Shown here piece after piece: positions 40,543-48,546 of a DNA stretch of 59,931 bases (the first letter of the stretch is position 1; every line of letters starts with the position of its first letter). Source of the DNA: Paenibacillus glycanilyticus NBRC 16618 (GTDB lineage Bacteria; Bacillota; Bacilli; Paenibacillales; Paenibacillaceae); assembly GCF_004000805.1 (NCBI RefSeq), contig NZ_BILY01000042.1, positions 1 to 59,931 on the forward strand, written 5' to 3'. The notes below the pieces were generated by a model that was given only the letters and a program-made list of their open reading frames with translations, made no database searches and had not been told where the DNA came from. The translations under genes were made by a program, and so were the position numbers.

Positions 40543-41316
40543 TTAAATAAATTTACCAACCTTGACGCGAATTCTTCCCTTTTTTGTCATGCCATCAATT
40601 TCCATAACCTTAAATCTGCCTAGGCCTTTAAAGGAGACGACATCCCCCATTTTCAGCTGTTCGGACGGATTCTCGGCTGTCTTCCAGTTCACTCTGCATC
40701 TGCCTGCGCGGATCGGATCTACGATCTTCGTCCGGCTGATCCGGTAGACGTCGCTAGCGATTCCATCCAGCCGCATCGACGCGACCGTGAAGGACATTTC
40801 TTGAAGGGCAGGTACAACGGGCTTAAGCTCAGAGATGGGAATTATTTCCGTAAGTACGCTCGCACGATGCACTTGTCTTAAGTGTACATTTAAGTAATCG
40901 GCAATTTCGTCCAAAACAATTATATGCGAATAGTCCTCATGAACATGAATATCTCCAATTCGATCGCGTTTGACGCCGAGCCCGAGCAAAGCGCCCAGGT
41001 AATCGCCGTGATCAAGCTCGCTTCCTCCGCCGGTTACGGCGAGAACGGACAAGCCAATGGGTTCATCGTCCAAGTAGCGGTATTCCGGGCCGATAATCGC
41101 TCTGCAGCGTTCAGCCTCGGGATACCCTCCGGCAAGTCTAAGCTGGACATCCGGATTCCTGTTCGCCAGCATTTGCAAGATCTGAGCCTGCCTCGGATCT
41201 AAAAAATCGGTCCGCTTCAGCTCATGCAGCTGCGCGGACCGTTCAACCCACTCCAACGCCCGGTCGACAAATGGTTTCTCATCCGGATGGAAATGTTCGT
41301 ATACTGTTGGCTTCAT
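40543..41316 (-). CDS. ylmH: YlmH, S4-domain RNA-binding protein
   Basis: This 257-residue YlmH-family protein has an N-terminal region with YEHFHPDEKPFVDRALEW and a C-terminal S4 RNA-binding domain (KIVDPIRAGRCRVNWKTAEN, then GDVVSFKGLGRFKVMEIDG). B. subtilis YlmH has been linked to rescue of stalled ribosomes, and S. pneumoniae mutants show division effects. It sits in the conserved ylm block between ylmG and divIVA. Confidence 0.93.
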   Translation of the reverse strand: MKPTVYEHFHPDEKPFVDRALEWVERSAQLHELKRTDFLDPRQAQILQMLANRNPDVQLRLAGGYPEAERCRAIIGPEYRYLDDEPIGLSVLAVTGGGSELDHGDYLGALLGLGVKRDRIGDIHVHEDYSHIIVLDEIADYLNVHLRQVHRASVLTEIIPISELKPVVPALQEMSFTVASMRLDGIASDVYRISRTKIVDPIRAGRCRVNWKTAENPSEQLKMGDVVSFKGLGRFKVMEIDGMTKKGRIRVKVGKFI

Positions 41317-41330
41317 AAGCTGTCCTTCCT

Positions 41331-41603
41331 CTAGAACATGTTCACAATGAAATCGACAACCGCGTAGAGGCCGTATGCGATAAAGCGCAATGCAAAAATG
41401 GCAATAATCGGGGAAATATCAAGCATACCGCCGATCGGTGGAATGAATCTGCGGAAAATTCCGAGATACGGTTCTACCAGCCGGCCCAGAAATACACCGA
41501 TAAAGCTTTCACGCGCATTTGGCAGCCAGGACAGCAATACGTAGCCGATAATCATAAAGCTGTAAATGTTCTGGATGTTCATAATCAAAGAATAAACACT
41601 CAA
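41331..41603 (-). CDS. ylmG: YggT-family membrane protein YlmG
   Basis: This 90-residue protein has two membrane helices (IYSFMIIGYVLLSWL and ISPIIAIFALRFIAYGLYAV) with the family loop VEPYLGIFRRFIPPIGG between them. The family has an unclear role near the division machinery. The start is TTG 41603, seven bases after GAGGTGA, which overlaps the sepF stop. Confidence 0.9.
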   Translation of the reverse strand: MSVYSLIMNIQNIYSFMIIGYVLLSWLPNARESFIGVFLGRLVEPYLGIFRRFIPPIGGMLDISPIIAIFALRFIAYGLYAVVDFIVNMF

Positions 41604-41610
41604 CTCAAGG

Positions 41611-42075
41611 TCACCTCATCTTATTGTAATCAATATCCTCTGCCAGCATTTCGGTAATGGCGCCTTGAATTTCTACAGAATCCGGTGTGCACAGGAAGAT
41701 GTTTGGCCCAAGCTTCGAAATGTGGCCGTTAAGCGCATAGACTGTGCCGCTTAAAAAATCAACAATCCGCACAGCCAAATCCGTACGCACACGCTGCAGA
41801 TTCACGATAACCGCCCGGCGCGAACGCAGATGGTCGGCAATATCCTGCGCTTCATCGTAAGAACGCGGTTCGCTTAAGACGACGCGTACGCTCTTTTGCG
41901 TATGAATGCTCACGATATTATTGTTATTGCCGCCTTTGGAGTTTCTACGTGCTTCGAACGGAGAAGTTTCAACTTCCGGTTCATCCGGTTGCTGCTGCGT
42001 TACTCTTTCGCGCTCGACTACTTCCTCTTCTTCCTGAAGACCAAGAAAGTTCATAAATCGGTTCATGACACTCAT
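41611..42075 (-). CDS. sepF: SepF, FtsZ membrane anchor
   Basis: This 154-residue division protein bundles FtsZ and ties it to the membrane. The N-terminal amphipathic helix MSVMNRFMNFLGL binds membrane; an acidic linker with EEEEVVERERV follows, then the conserved core from about 60 to 145 (VRVVLSEPRSYDEAQDIAD, RRAVIVNLQRV, FLSGTVYALNG). It starts at ATG 42075 after GAGGGGTAACG and is three bases past ylmE. Confidence 0.95.
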   Translation of the reverse strand: MSVMNRFMNFLGLQEEEEVVERERVTQQQPDEPEVETSPFEARRNSKGGNNNNIVSIHTQKSVRVVLSEPRSYDEAQDIADHLRSRRAVIVNLQRVRTDLAVRIVDFLSGTVYALNGHISKLGPNIFLCTPDSVEIQGAITEMLAEDIDYNKMR

Positions 42076-42077
42076 CG

Positions 42078-42806
42078 TTACCCCTCTTTTCCTACTAGTA
42101 TCGTTCCTAAGCGGATCCAGGTTGCGCCTTCCTCTATCGCTACTTCGAAATCTCCTGACATGCCCATGGACAATTCCGTCATCGATTCCGGGAGGATTGC
42201 ACGCTCGTTCATCTCATCTCTCAGCTTGCGCAAAGAGCGAAATATGGGCCTTGTCTCTTCTGCTTCCGTCTCATAAGGTGCCATTGTCATAAGGCCGATA
42301 ATGCGCAGCGATGATAATTCCTTGAGCTCTGTTAGAAATGCCGGCAGCTGTTCCGGGTCAAGACCATGCTTGGATTGTTCGCCCGATACGTTAACCTGAA
42401 CAAAACAAGGAACGGTAATGCCAAGCTGGGAAGCCCGTTTGTCGATCGCCTGCGCCAAGGACAGACGATCCAGCGAATGAATGTATGTAAATTTGCCTAT
42501 GACGTCTTTCACTTTGTTCGTCTGCAGCGAACCGATGAAATGCCAGACAGCTTGTCCGCCGTCTTCATCCATTGCGCTGCCGCTTATGGCTTCCCATTTT
42601 TCTTTGGCATCCTGCCAGCGGTTCTCGCCAAGATGCCGGAGACCTAGTTGATGAGCAGCCTGCGCCGTTTCAAGCGATACGTATTTCGTTACCGCAATAA
42701 TATTAACTTCTTCGCGGCTGCGGCCGCTTAGCTCGCAGGCTGCAACAACCCGGCGTTCCACTTCTTCGAGTCTTTCCTGCAATGCTTCTTTGATTGTAGT
42801 CGTCAT
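42078..42806 (-). CDS. ylmE: YggS-family PLP homeostasis protein YlmE
   Basis: This 242-residue TIM-barrel protein binds pyridoxal phosphate and affects vitamin B6 and amino acid balance; no enzymatic activity is established. IAVTKYVSLETAQAAHQLG holds the PLP lysine, and HFIGSLQTNKVKD and SMGMSGDFEVAIEEGATWIR are family hallmarks. It starts at ATG 42806 after AAAGGTGA, four bases past the previous stop. Confidence 0.94.
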   Translation of the reverse strand: MTTTIKEALQERLEEVERRVVAACELSGRSREEVNIIAVTKYVSLETAQAAHQLGLRHLGENRWQDAKEKWEAISGSAMDEDGGQAVWHFIGSLQTNKVKDVIGKFTYIHSLDRLSLAQAIDKRASQLGITVPCFVQVNVSGEQSKHGLDPEQLPAFLTELKELSSLRIIGLMTMAPYETEAEETRPIFRSLRKLRDEMNERAILPESMTELSMGMSGDFEVAIEEGATWIRLGTILVGKEG

Positions 42807-42810
42807 TCGT

Positions 42811-43665
42811 TCACCTTTCCCGGATACCGATCCAGCTGGCCATACGGCCTGTTTTGCCGCCTTCCTTCCGGTGGGAGAAAAATTGATCCGTGCTGCATCC
42901 CGTGCACCACTCGGTTAATTCGATATGAATCGGCAAAATTCCTGCTTCAAGCATAATATGTCGGTTAATTTGTTTTAAGTTTACCATAGCTTTACCGTTT
43001 TCCACCAATGTCATCATCAGATCCGGGCTCGAATTCAGCTTCTTCGCAAGGCTATCTACTAGCGGCTGAAGCTTATCAATGACAAAACCGTCCACCTCGT
43101 AGCAGCAGTCGTTGATCGACGGACCGATGGCGCACAGCAGTTCTTCGGGCTTCGTTCCGTACTGCCGTCCCATTGCTTCGATCGTCTTGGCCGCGATTTG
43201 CTGAACCGTCCCTTTCCAGCCTGCATGAGCTAAGGCTACTGCTTGATGCTTCGGATCGTAGAAATAAAGCGGTACGCAATCGGCGTAAAAGGACGCCAGC
43301 AGCACGCCCGGGACATCCGTCATCAGTCCGTCCGTATCGGCTATTGCCGAATCGCGCGATAATCTGCCTTTCCCCCGCTCGGCTGCGGTCACCTGGAAAA
43401 CGTCGCTGCCATGCACCTGCTCCCCGCAAGTCCACGCTTCAAAAGGCCAACCGACCGCTTCCGCGATAAGCTGACGGTTGCGCACAACGTCATTATCCGA
43501 GTCTCCCACGTGGAGGCCAACGTTCAGCGACGACCACGGCTGCTCGCTTACGCCGCCGTTCCTGCCGGTAAATCCGGCGGTCAACCGTTCATTTTGCTCC
43601 AGCCATGTTGACAATAAAAAAAGCGAAGGTCCCTTCGCCGTAAGTACAGATTTAAACGATTCCAT
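42811..43665 (-). CDS. pgeF: PgeF (YlmD) laccase-domain protein
   Basis: This 284-residue protein belongs to the YfiH/PgeF family, reported as a peptidoglycan editing factor in E. coli and as a purine nucleoside phosphorylase or polyphenol oxidase in others. FYADCVPLYFYDPKH and LAHAGWKGTVQQIAAK carry the Cys and His ligands; NVGLHVGDSDNDVVRNRQL is the first conserved block. The frame opens at GTG 43677, but ATG 43665 is preferred. It lies between ylmC and ylmE. Confidence 0.92.
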   Translation of the reverse strand: MESFKSVLTAKGPSLFLLSTWLEQNERLTAGFTGRNGGVSEQPWSSLNVGLHVGDSDNDVVRNRQLIAEAVGWPFEAWTCGEQVHGSDVFQVTAAERGKGRLSRDSAIADTDGLMTDVPGVLLASFYADCVPLYFYDPKHQAVALAHAGWKGTVQQIAAKTIEAMGRQYGTKPEELLCAIGPSINDCCYEVDGFVIDKLQPLVDSLAKKLNSSPDLMMTLVENGKAMVNLKQINRHIMLEAGILPIHIELTEWCTGCSTDQFFSHRKEGGKTGRMASWIGIRER

Positions 43666-43698
43666 ACGGGCACTCACCTCTGTAAGCAGTTTAACCTG

Positions 43699-43977
43699 TT
43701 ATGTGCGCGCGTGCAAATCCTCGTCCTCCAGCTTCTTGCTGGAATCGTCCAGCCGGACGAGCACAACGTCCGCCCCAATCTTCACGATATTGCGCCAAGG
43801 GATAACAACCTCCGTCCCTCCGTTGCCGAATACGCCCAGGAATCTTGTGAATTGGGGAATAACAATCGCATCGATGCGCCCTTGTCGGAGATCCAGCTCC
43901 AGATCGCTGATCTGTCCAAGCTTCTTGCCGTCCACGATATTAATGACATCCTTGGTCTGGAAATCGGATATCTTCAT
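43699..43977 (-). CDS. ylmC: YlmC/YmxH-family PRC-barrel sporulation protein
   Basis: This 92-residue PRC-barrel protein starts MKISDFQTKDVINIVDGKKL and continues LGQISDLELDLRQGRIDAIV, the family pattern. YlmC/YmxH proteins are widely present in spore formers; their role is unknown. The frame opens at 44037, but ATG 43977 lies after AAGTGGTGA at fair spacing. It is preceded by two hairpins that end sigG. Confidence 0.88.
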   Translation of the reverse strand: MKISDFQTKDVINIVDGKKLGQISDLELDLRQGRIDAIVIPQFTRFLGVFGNGGTEVVIPWRNIVKIGADVVLVRLDDSSKKLEDEDLHART

Positions 43978-44098
43978 ATGCTTATCACCACTTTTCTTAA
44001 ATATAAGAACGTCGGTGCAGTCGTTTACGCTTGTCATTCATAGGGATAAACATCCTCACTTATCTATATGTGCAAAACGCCCAAAATGTCCTATTCCC

Positions 44099-44130
44099 GC
44101 AAAAAAACAAGTTAGGCTTGTCTTTTTTGC
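44099..44130. terminator. Second hairpin after sigG
   Basis: GCAAAAAAACAAG and CTTGTCTTTTTTGC pair with one bulge around a TTAGG loop. It has A- and T-rich arms and may back up the preceding terminator on the minus strand. Confidence 0.55.
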
Positions 44131-44134
44131 GCAC

Positions 44135-44160
44135 ATAAAAAACGGCGCCTTGCGGCGCCG
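44135..44160 (-). terminator. Terminator of sigG
   Basis: CGGCGCC and GGCGCCG (44143-44149 with 44154-44160) form a perfect GC-rich stem, with TTTTTTATG following on the minus strand. It abuts the sigG stop codon. Confidence 0.88.
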
Positions 44161-44161
44161 C

Positions 44162-44944
44162 TCAAGTTTTTACATGCTTTTGCATTTGTTGGATGGCCGA
44201 TTTCTCGAGCCTGGATACCTGTGCCTGTGAAATGCCGATTTCGTCGGCAACTTCCATTTGCGTCTTTCCTTCAAAGAAACGCATGGATAAAATCATTTTT
44301 TCGCGGTCATTCAGCTTATGCATCGCTTCGCGAAGCGCAATTTCCTCGATCCACGATACATCCTTGTTCTTGTCGTCGCTGATCTGGTCCATCACATAGA
44401 TCGGGTCTCCGCCATCGTGATAGATCGGCTCAAACAAGGAGACGGGATCCTGGATCGCGTCAAGAGCGAATACGACATCTTCTTTCGGAACGTTCAGCGC
44501 TTCGGAAATTTCAAAAATCGTTGGTTCACGCGAATTTTGATTCGTCAGGCTGTCTCGAACCTGCAGCGCTTTATAGGCAATATCCCTTAGGCTCCGCGAT
44601 ACGCGGATCGGATTATTGTCACGCAAGTAACGGCGAATTTCACCGATAATCATCGGCACGGCATAGGTGGAAAACTTGACGTTTTGGCTAAGGTCGAAAT
44701 TATCGATCGCCTTCATAAGTCCAATGCAGCCGACCTGGAATAAGTCGTCCACAAATTCTCCCCTGTTATTAAACCGTTGAATCACACTTAGAACCAGCCT
44801 TAAATTGCCGTTAACTAATTTCTCTCTGGCTGCCCATTCGTTCTGGGTTTGTAGTGCGGTAAACAACTCCCGCATTTCGGCATTGGTCAGGACAGGCAGT
44901 TTCGCGGTATCCACTCCACAGATCTCGACTTTATTTCGGGTCAA
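44162..44944 (-). CDS. sigG: Forespore sigma factor SigG
   Basis: It directs late forespore transcription during sporulation. The 260 residues have region 2 (NLRLVLSVIQRFNNRGEFVD, then FSTYAVPMIIGEIRRYLRDN), region 3 (RSLRDIAYKALQVRDSL) and region 4 (EVADEIGISQAQVSRLEKSA). TRNKVEICGVDTAKLPVLTN is the SigG-specific N-terminus. The start is TTG 44944, eight bases after GGAGG; the open frame reaches 44980 without a ribosome site. It follows sigE by 105 bases, where a sigma-F promoter would be expected but is not clear. Confidence 0.97.
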   Translation of the reverse strand: MTRNKVEICGVDTAKLPVLTNAEMRELFTALQTQNEWAAREKLVNGNLRLVLSVIQRFNNRGEFVDDLFQVGCIGLMKAIDNFDLSQNVKFSTYAVPMIIGEIRRYLRDNNPIRVSRSLRDIAYKALQVRDSLTNQNSREPTIFEISEALNVPKEDVVFALDAIQDPVSLFEPIYHDGGDPIYVMDQISDDKNKDVSWIEEIALREAMHKLNDREKMILSMRFFEGKTQMEVADEIGISQAQVSRLEKSAIQQMQKHVKT

Positions 44945-45049
44945 CGTGATTACCTCCCAAGGAGAAACATTAATGTACATTATCTCCCTGGACCCCTATT
45001 TTATTCTTCCGAAAAAGGGGTATCTGTTGCCGCGAAAATGGGTATACCA

Positions 45050-45772
45050 TTACACCATTTTGTTAAATTCCTTGCGAAGCCGTTTAATAATCCGCTTTTC
45101 CAGGCGCGAAATATAGGACTGTGAAATCCCGAGAAGGTCGGCTACGTCCTTCTGGGTTTTTTCCTCGCCGTCGGCAAGCCCGAAGCGCAGCTCCATAATA
45201 ATCCGCTCCCGCTCTGAGAGCTTATCAAGCGCTTTATGAAGCAATTTGCGGTCAACCTGCTCCTCGATATTCCGGTAAATCGTATCGTTCTCCGTGCCAA
45301 GGACGTCGGACAGCAGCAGCTCGTTGCCATCCCAGTCGATATTAAGAGGCTCGTCAAAAGACACTTCTGTCCGCGTCTTGCTGTTGCGGCGCAAATACAT
45401 CAGAATTTCATTCTCGATACAACGGGATGCGTAGGTGGCGAGCTTGATTTTTTTCTCCGGATCAAACGTATTTACGGCTTTGATGAGACCAATCGCCCCT
45501 ATGGACACCAGGTCTTCGATATGAATGCCGGTGTTTTCGAACTTGCGCGCAATGTAAACAACAAGACGCAGGTTGCGCTCAATCAGCATCGCGCGGATCG
45601 CCGTATCGCCGGATGGAAGCTTATCGAGCAAGTATTCTTCTTCTTCGCGGGTAAGGGGCGGAGGTAGCGCCTCGCTGCCGCCGATATAATAGATTTCTTC
45701 GCTTTTTAATCCGAATAAAAACAAAACACGATAATAATATAACTGCAGGACTAATTTCCATTTGACGAGCAT
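45050..45772 (-). CDS. sigE: Mother-cell sigma factor SigE (pro-sigma-E)
   Basis: It directs early mother-cell transcription after SpoIIGA removes its pro-sequence. The 240 residues begin with a hydrophobic pro-segment (MLVKWKLVLQLYYYRVLF) followed by GLKSEEIYYIGGSEALPPPL, where cleavage occurs in B. subtilis. Region 2 is NLRLVVYIARKFENTGIHIE and region 4 LLGISQSYISRLEKRIIKRL. The frame opens at 45826, but ATG 45772 fits GGAGG better and matches the B. subtilis start. It is cotranscribed with spoIIGA. Confidence 0.97.
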   Translation of the reverse strand: MLVKWKLVLQLYYYRVLFLFGLKSEEIYYIGGSEALPPPLTREEEEYLLDKLPSGDTAIRAMLIERNLRLVVYIARKFENTGIHIEDLVSIGAIGLIKAVNTFDPEKKIKLATYASRCIENEILMYLRRNSKTRTEVSFDEPLNIDWDGNELLLSDVLGTENDTIYRNIEEQVDRKLLHKALDKLSERERIIMELRFGLADGEEKTQKDVADLLGISQSYISRLEKRIIKRLRKEFNKMV

Positions 45773-45822
45773 CCGGCCCATCCCTCCCCAAAATGATGTA
45801 AACGTTCGTCTTCTTAATCCAA

Positions 45823-46746
45823 TCATTGGTTGCTCTGAACGAGTGACGGATGGATAATCGCTTGGTAAGTGCTGTCCGCCGAAAGCTTGCCGCCGTCAAT
45901 GCCGACAAGTACCTTCCGAGAGACGAACACTTGCCCTTCCCGCTCAATCTGAACAAAATCCGGCTTTAGCGCCAGCATAAATTGCGATCCGCGATTGATT
46001 CCTCTGTAGGGTACAAGTCGCAGCCGATCCTGCCAGGCAAAAGATTCCTCTCCAAGGCCGGCAACAAGCCGATCCACCTGCGATTCACGAATGCTTTTCA
46101 GCCATGCTTCCGGCAGGTCATCTTGCCATACGTTTGCTTCAACAACCATAACGGGCGTCCGTGTCAGCGGATCGTACAGCTGGTTGCCCGTGTCGATCAA
46201 TCCGGTGCACGTATGCTCCCGGTCGCCGATTTGAATCTTCACTTCGGCCAAATGGGTCCTCACCAGCTCCCTCTCGCGCCGCTGAACATAAACCGAGCGG
46301 TATATGTAAATGCCGATACTAAACGCAGCGAGCACATAAATAAATCCCATCTTCAGCTCGACCTGCATACCGCCATTTATAAAGGTGATCGTACGCCATA
46401 CTTCGCCTGAACCCTGCATCAGCAAGTAATGAATACCGATTATCGCCCCGGCCGCAACAAAATTCACGGTGTAGAAAGCTGCGATGTTCCGGAAGAAGTT
46501 CTGGATGGAAAAGAAGCCGAACGCAACCCATAGCATGAGGAGAGAAATCAGTATTTTTACCGCTAACGTAAAAAGAATCGATAAGGGCGGAAACAACATA
46601 AGAACAACGTAGCAAGCACCAATGCTGGCTGCCGTCAGCACCCGCCAAGGACGTGCCCGGATATGACGCACCCAAGCGGTCGTCAGCAGAATGCTGCCGT
46701 CAACAAGCAGCTCCCGCACAAACATGACATCGACATAAACAGTCAC
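45823..46746 (-). CDS. spoIIGA: SpoIIGA, sigma-E processing protease
   Basis: This 307-residue protein cleaves pro-sigma-E in the mother cell at the sporulation septum. The first 150 residues have about five membrane helices. The cytoplasmic part holds the aspartyl protease motif TGLIDTGNQLYDPLT with catalytic Asp185. The late RGINRGSQFMLALKP is conserved. It starts at ATG 46746 after AAGGTGAAGCTGTG. Its end lies 50 bases before the preferred sigE start. Confidence 0.95.
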   Translation of the reverse strand: MTVYVDVMFVRELLVDGSILLTTAWVRHIRARPWRVLTAASIGACYVVLMLFPPLSILFTLAVKILISLLMLWVAFGFFSIQNFFRNIAAFYTVNFVAAGAIIGIHYLLMQGSGEVWRTITFINGGMQVELKMGFIYVLAAFSIGIYIYRSVYVQRRERELVRTHLAEVKIQIGDREHTCTGLIDTGNQLYDPLTRTPVMVVEANVWQDDLPEAWLKSIRESQVDRLVAGLGEESFAWQDRLRLVPYRGINRGSQFMLALKPDFVQIEREGQVFVSRKVLVGIDGGKLSADSTYQAIIHPSLVQSNQ

Positions 46747-46815
46747 AGCTTCACCTTCCAGCGGGTTCGAACGACAGAACGTTTGCCCTCCCCTCTGGAG
46801 AGAACGATTGAACCT

Positions 46816-46882
46816 AGTATATAAAAATCCTATTTCAAAGTCTGTCTAAACATGACGGCATGACATAGCTTTTTTTGTCGAG
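46816..46882 (-). promoter_or_regulatory. Candidate Spo0A-dependent spoIIG promoter
   Basis: TAGACA (46843-46848) and TATACT (46816-46821) are 21 bases apart on the minus strand. In B. subtilis the spoIIG promoter has similar boxes with a 22-base spacer and depends on Spo0A. A 0A-box-like TTTGTCGAG lies at 46874-46882, about 65-75 bases before the predicted transcription start. Boxes are seen; Spo0A control is inferred from the known spoIIG case. Confidence 0.5.
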
Positions 46883-47081
46883 GCACCATTGCGAGTTTAT
46901 AGGGCTAATGAATTGTGCAGTATCGGGAATATGATAATTTATATCCATATAATTCCTATGGCTGTTAAGCACACGCCGCGTCTTCAGGATCGATTTCTCT
47001 CCCGGGACGTAGCTTTTTTTATTTCCATTTGACGGGGAGCGTGACCGGATTTGTCGTATGAGGAGGTTTTTAATAGTTGAT

Positions 47082-47225
47082 ATGACGATTATCTTAAGAG
47101 ACGCGGCGGCGAAAATAAAAGAAGAGACGGATGGCATGTCCTCGCGTTTCTCTTACGACGACGTGAAAGACAAGCTGCGTAAGAGGCGCATGGACATGTT
47201 AAGGCGGATGAGGAAAAATGCATGA
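47082..47225 (+). CDS. Hypothetical small basic protein, 47 residues
   Basis: The frame ATG 47082 to TGA 47225 encodes a charged helical peptide (MTIILRDAAAKIKEETDGMS, then SYDDVKDKLRKRRMDMLRRM). AGGAGG lies at 47061-47066, 15 bases before the ATG, which is longer than usual. It is the only plus-strand candidate between spoIIGA and ftsZ. Function unknown; it may be spurious. Confidence 0.35.
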   Translation: MTIILRDAAAKIKEETDGMSSRFSYDDVKDKLRKRRMDMLRRMRKNA

Positions 47226-47342
47226 GGCCATTTTGCTATGTATGCTAGCAAATCAAAAACTATCGAAGCACGTTAGAGGTAAACGGCGAATTCGTTGATA
47301 CGTTCCTAACAAAAATGAGCTCTTGGCGTGGTAACGAAACCA

Positions 47343-47387
47343 CCAAAAAAAACAAAAACGCCTGACCGGCAGGCCGGTCAGGCGTTA
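47343..47387 (-). terminator. Terminator of ftsZ
   Basis: AACGCCTGACCGGC and GCCGGTCAGGCGTT form a perfect 14-bp stem around a two-base AG (the actual loop is larger). On the minus strand it is followed by TTTGTTTTTTTTGG. It begins six bases past the ftsZ stop. Confidence 0.92.
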
Positions 47388-47392
47388 AAGAA

Positions 47393-48529
47393 CTAGCGGT
47401 CGTTGCGACGGTTGCGCAGGAACGCAGGGATTTCGAGCTGGTCGCTCGAGGTCGATGCGCCAAACGGCTTCACCGGGGCAGCTTGCTGCTGCTGCGGAGA
47501 CGACGCGGATTGCGTCGCCTGGCGCGCTTCCGGCTCGGCTTGCGGCTGCGCTACTCGGCGGGATGCCGTTGAAGGCCTGGTTTCGAAGCCGGTTGCAATA
47601 ACCGTAACCTTGATTTCGTCTTTCAGGTCTTCGTCGATAATCGCACCAAAGATCATATTAACTTCCGGATCGGAAGCCGAGATAACGATCTCCGCTGCTT
47701 CGTTGACTTCATACAGGGACAGGTTGCTGCCGCCTGTGATGTTCATGATAACGCCGCGAGCGCCATCGATGGACGTCTCGAGCAGCGGGCTCATGATCGC
47801 TTTTTTCGCCGCTTCCGCAGCACGGTTCTCGCCTGTCGCGATACCGATACCCATCAGCGCCGAGCCGCGCTCCGTCATAATCGTCTTCACGTCCGCAAAG
47901 TCAAGGTTGATCAGACCAGGCACCTGGATCAAGTCCGAGATACCTTGCACCGCTTGGCGAAGCACGTTGTCCGCTTCGCGGAACGCTTCCAGCATTGGGG
48001 TCTTCTTGTCCACAATCTCAAGCAAACGGTCATTCGGGATAACGATCAGCGTATCTACTTTTTCCTTCAACGCTTCGATGCCAAGCTCCGCTTGCGCGGC
48101 ACGTTTACGGCCTTCGAAGGTAAACGGACGCGTTACTACGCCGACTGTCAGCGCGCCGCATTCGCGGGCAATCTCGGCGATAACAGGAGCTGCGCCGGTA
48201 CCCGTACCGCCGCCCATGCCGGCAGTAACGAATACCATGTCCGAGCCTTTCAATTGCTGCATTACAAGCTCTCTCGACTCTTCAGCCGCTTTCTTGCCCA
48301 CTTCCGGATTTGCGCCGGCGCCAAGACCGCGAGTCAGCTTATCGCCGATTTGCAGCTTATGCTCGGACTTTGCCAGATGCAAAGCTTGCGCATCCGTATT
48401 AACGGTTATGAAATCGACGCCTTTAACGCCGTTTTCGATCATTCGGTTAACCGCGTTGCTGCCGCCGCCGCCAACACCAATAACTTTTATTTGAGCGAGT
48501 TGCTCCAGATCCAAATCGAATTCCAACAT
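47393..48529 (-). CDS. ftsZ: FtsZ, cell division tubulin homologue
   Basis: It polymerises into the division ring using GTP. The 378 residues have the tubulin signature GGGTGTGAAP (about 106-115), IKVIGVGGGGSNAVNRM for nucleotide binding, and NLDFADVKTIM, whose Asp lies in the T7 synergy region. A disordered Gln/Ala/Ser linker (about 320-362) precedes the C-terminal peptide LEIPAFLRNRRN, which binds FtsA, SepF and others. It starts at ATG 48529 and follows ftsA by 17 bases. Confidence 0.98.
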   Translation of the reverse strand: MLEFDLDLEQLAQIKVIGVGGGGSNAVNRMIENGVKGVDFITVNTDAQALHLAKSEHKLQIGDKLTRGLGAGANPEVGKKAAEESRELVMQQLKGSDMVFVTAGMGGGTGTGAAPVIAEIARECGALTVGVVTRPFTFEGRKRAAQAELGIEALKEKVDTLIVIPNDRLLEIVDKKTPMLEAFREADNVLRQAVQGISDLIQVPGLINLDFADVKTIMTERGSALMGIGIATGENRAAEAAKKAIMSPLLETSIDGARGVIMNITGGSNLSLYEVNEAAEIVISASDPEVNMIFGAIIDEDLKDEIKVTVIATGFETRPSTASRRVAQPQAEPEARQATQSASSPQQQQAAPVKPFGASTSSDQLEIPAFLRNRRNDR

Positions 48530-48546
48530 CTTTCATTTTCCCCCGA

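Larger units (their letters stand above)
46883..47392. other. Intergenic region between spoIIGA and ftsZ
   Basis: This 510-base stretch is where bpr lies in B. subtilis; no protease gene is present. It contains an AT-rich first part, the 47-codon frame at 47082-47225 and the ftsZ terminator. I see no other gene. Confidence 0.6.
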
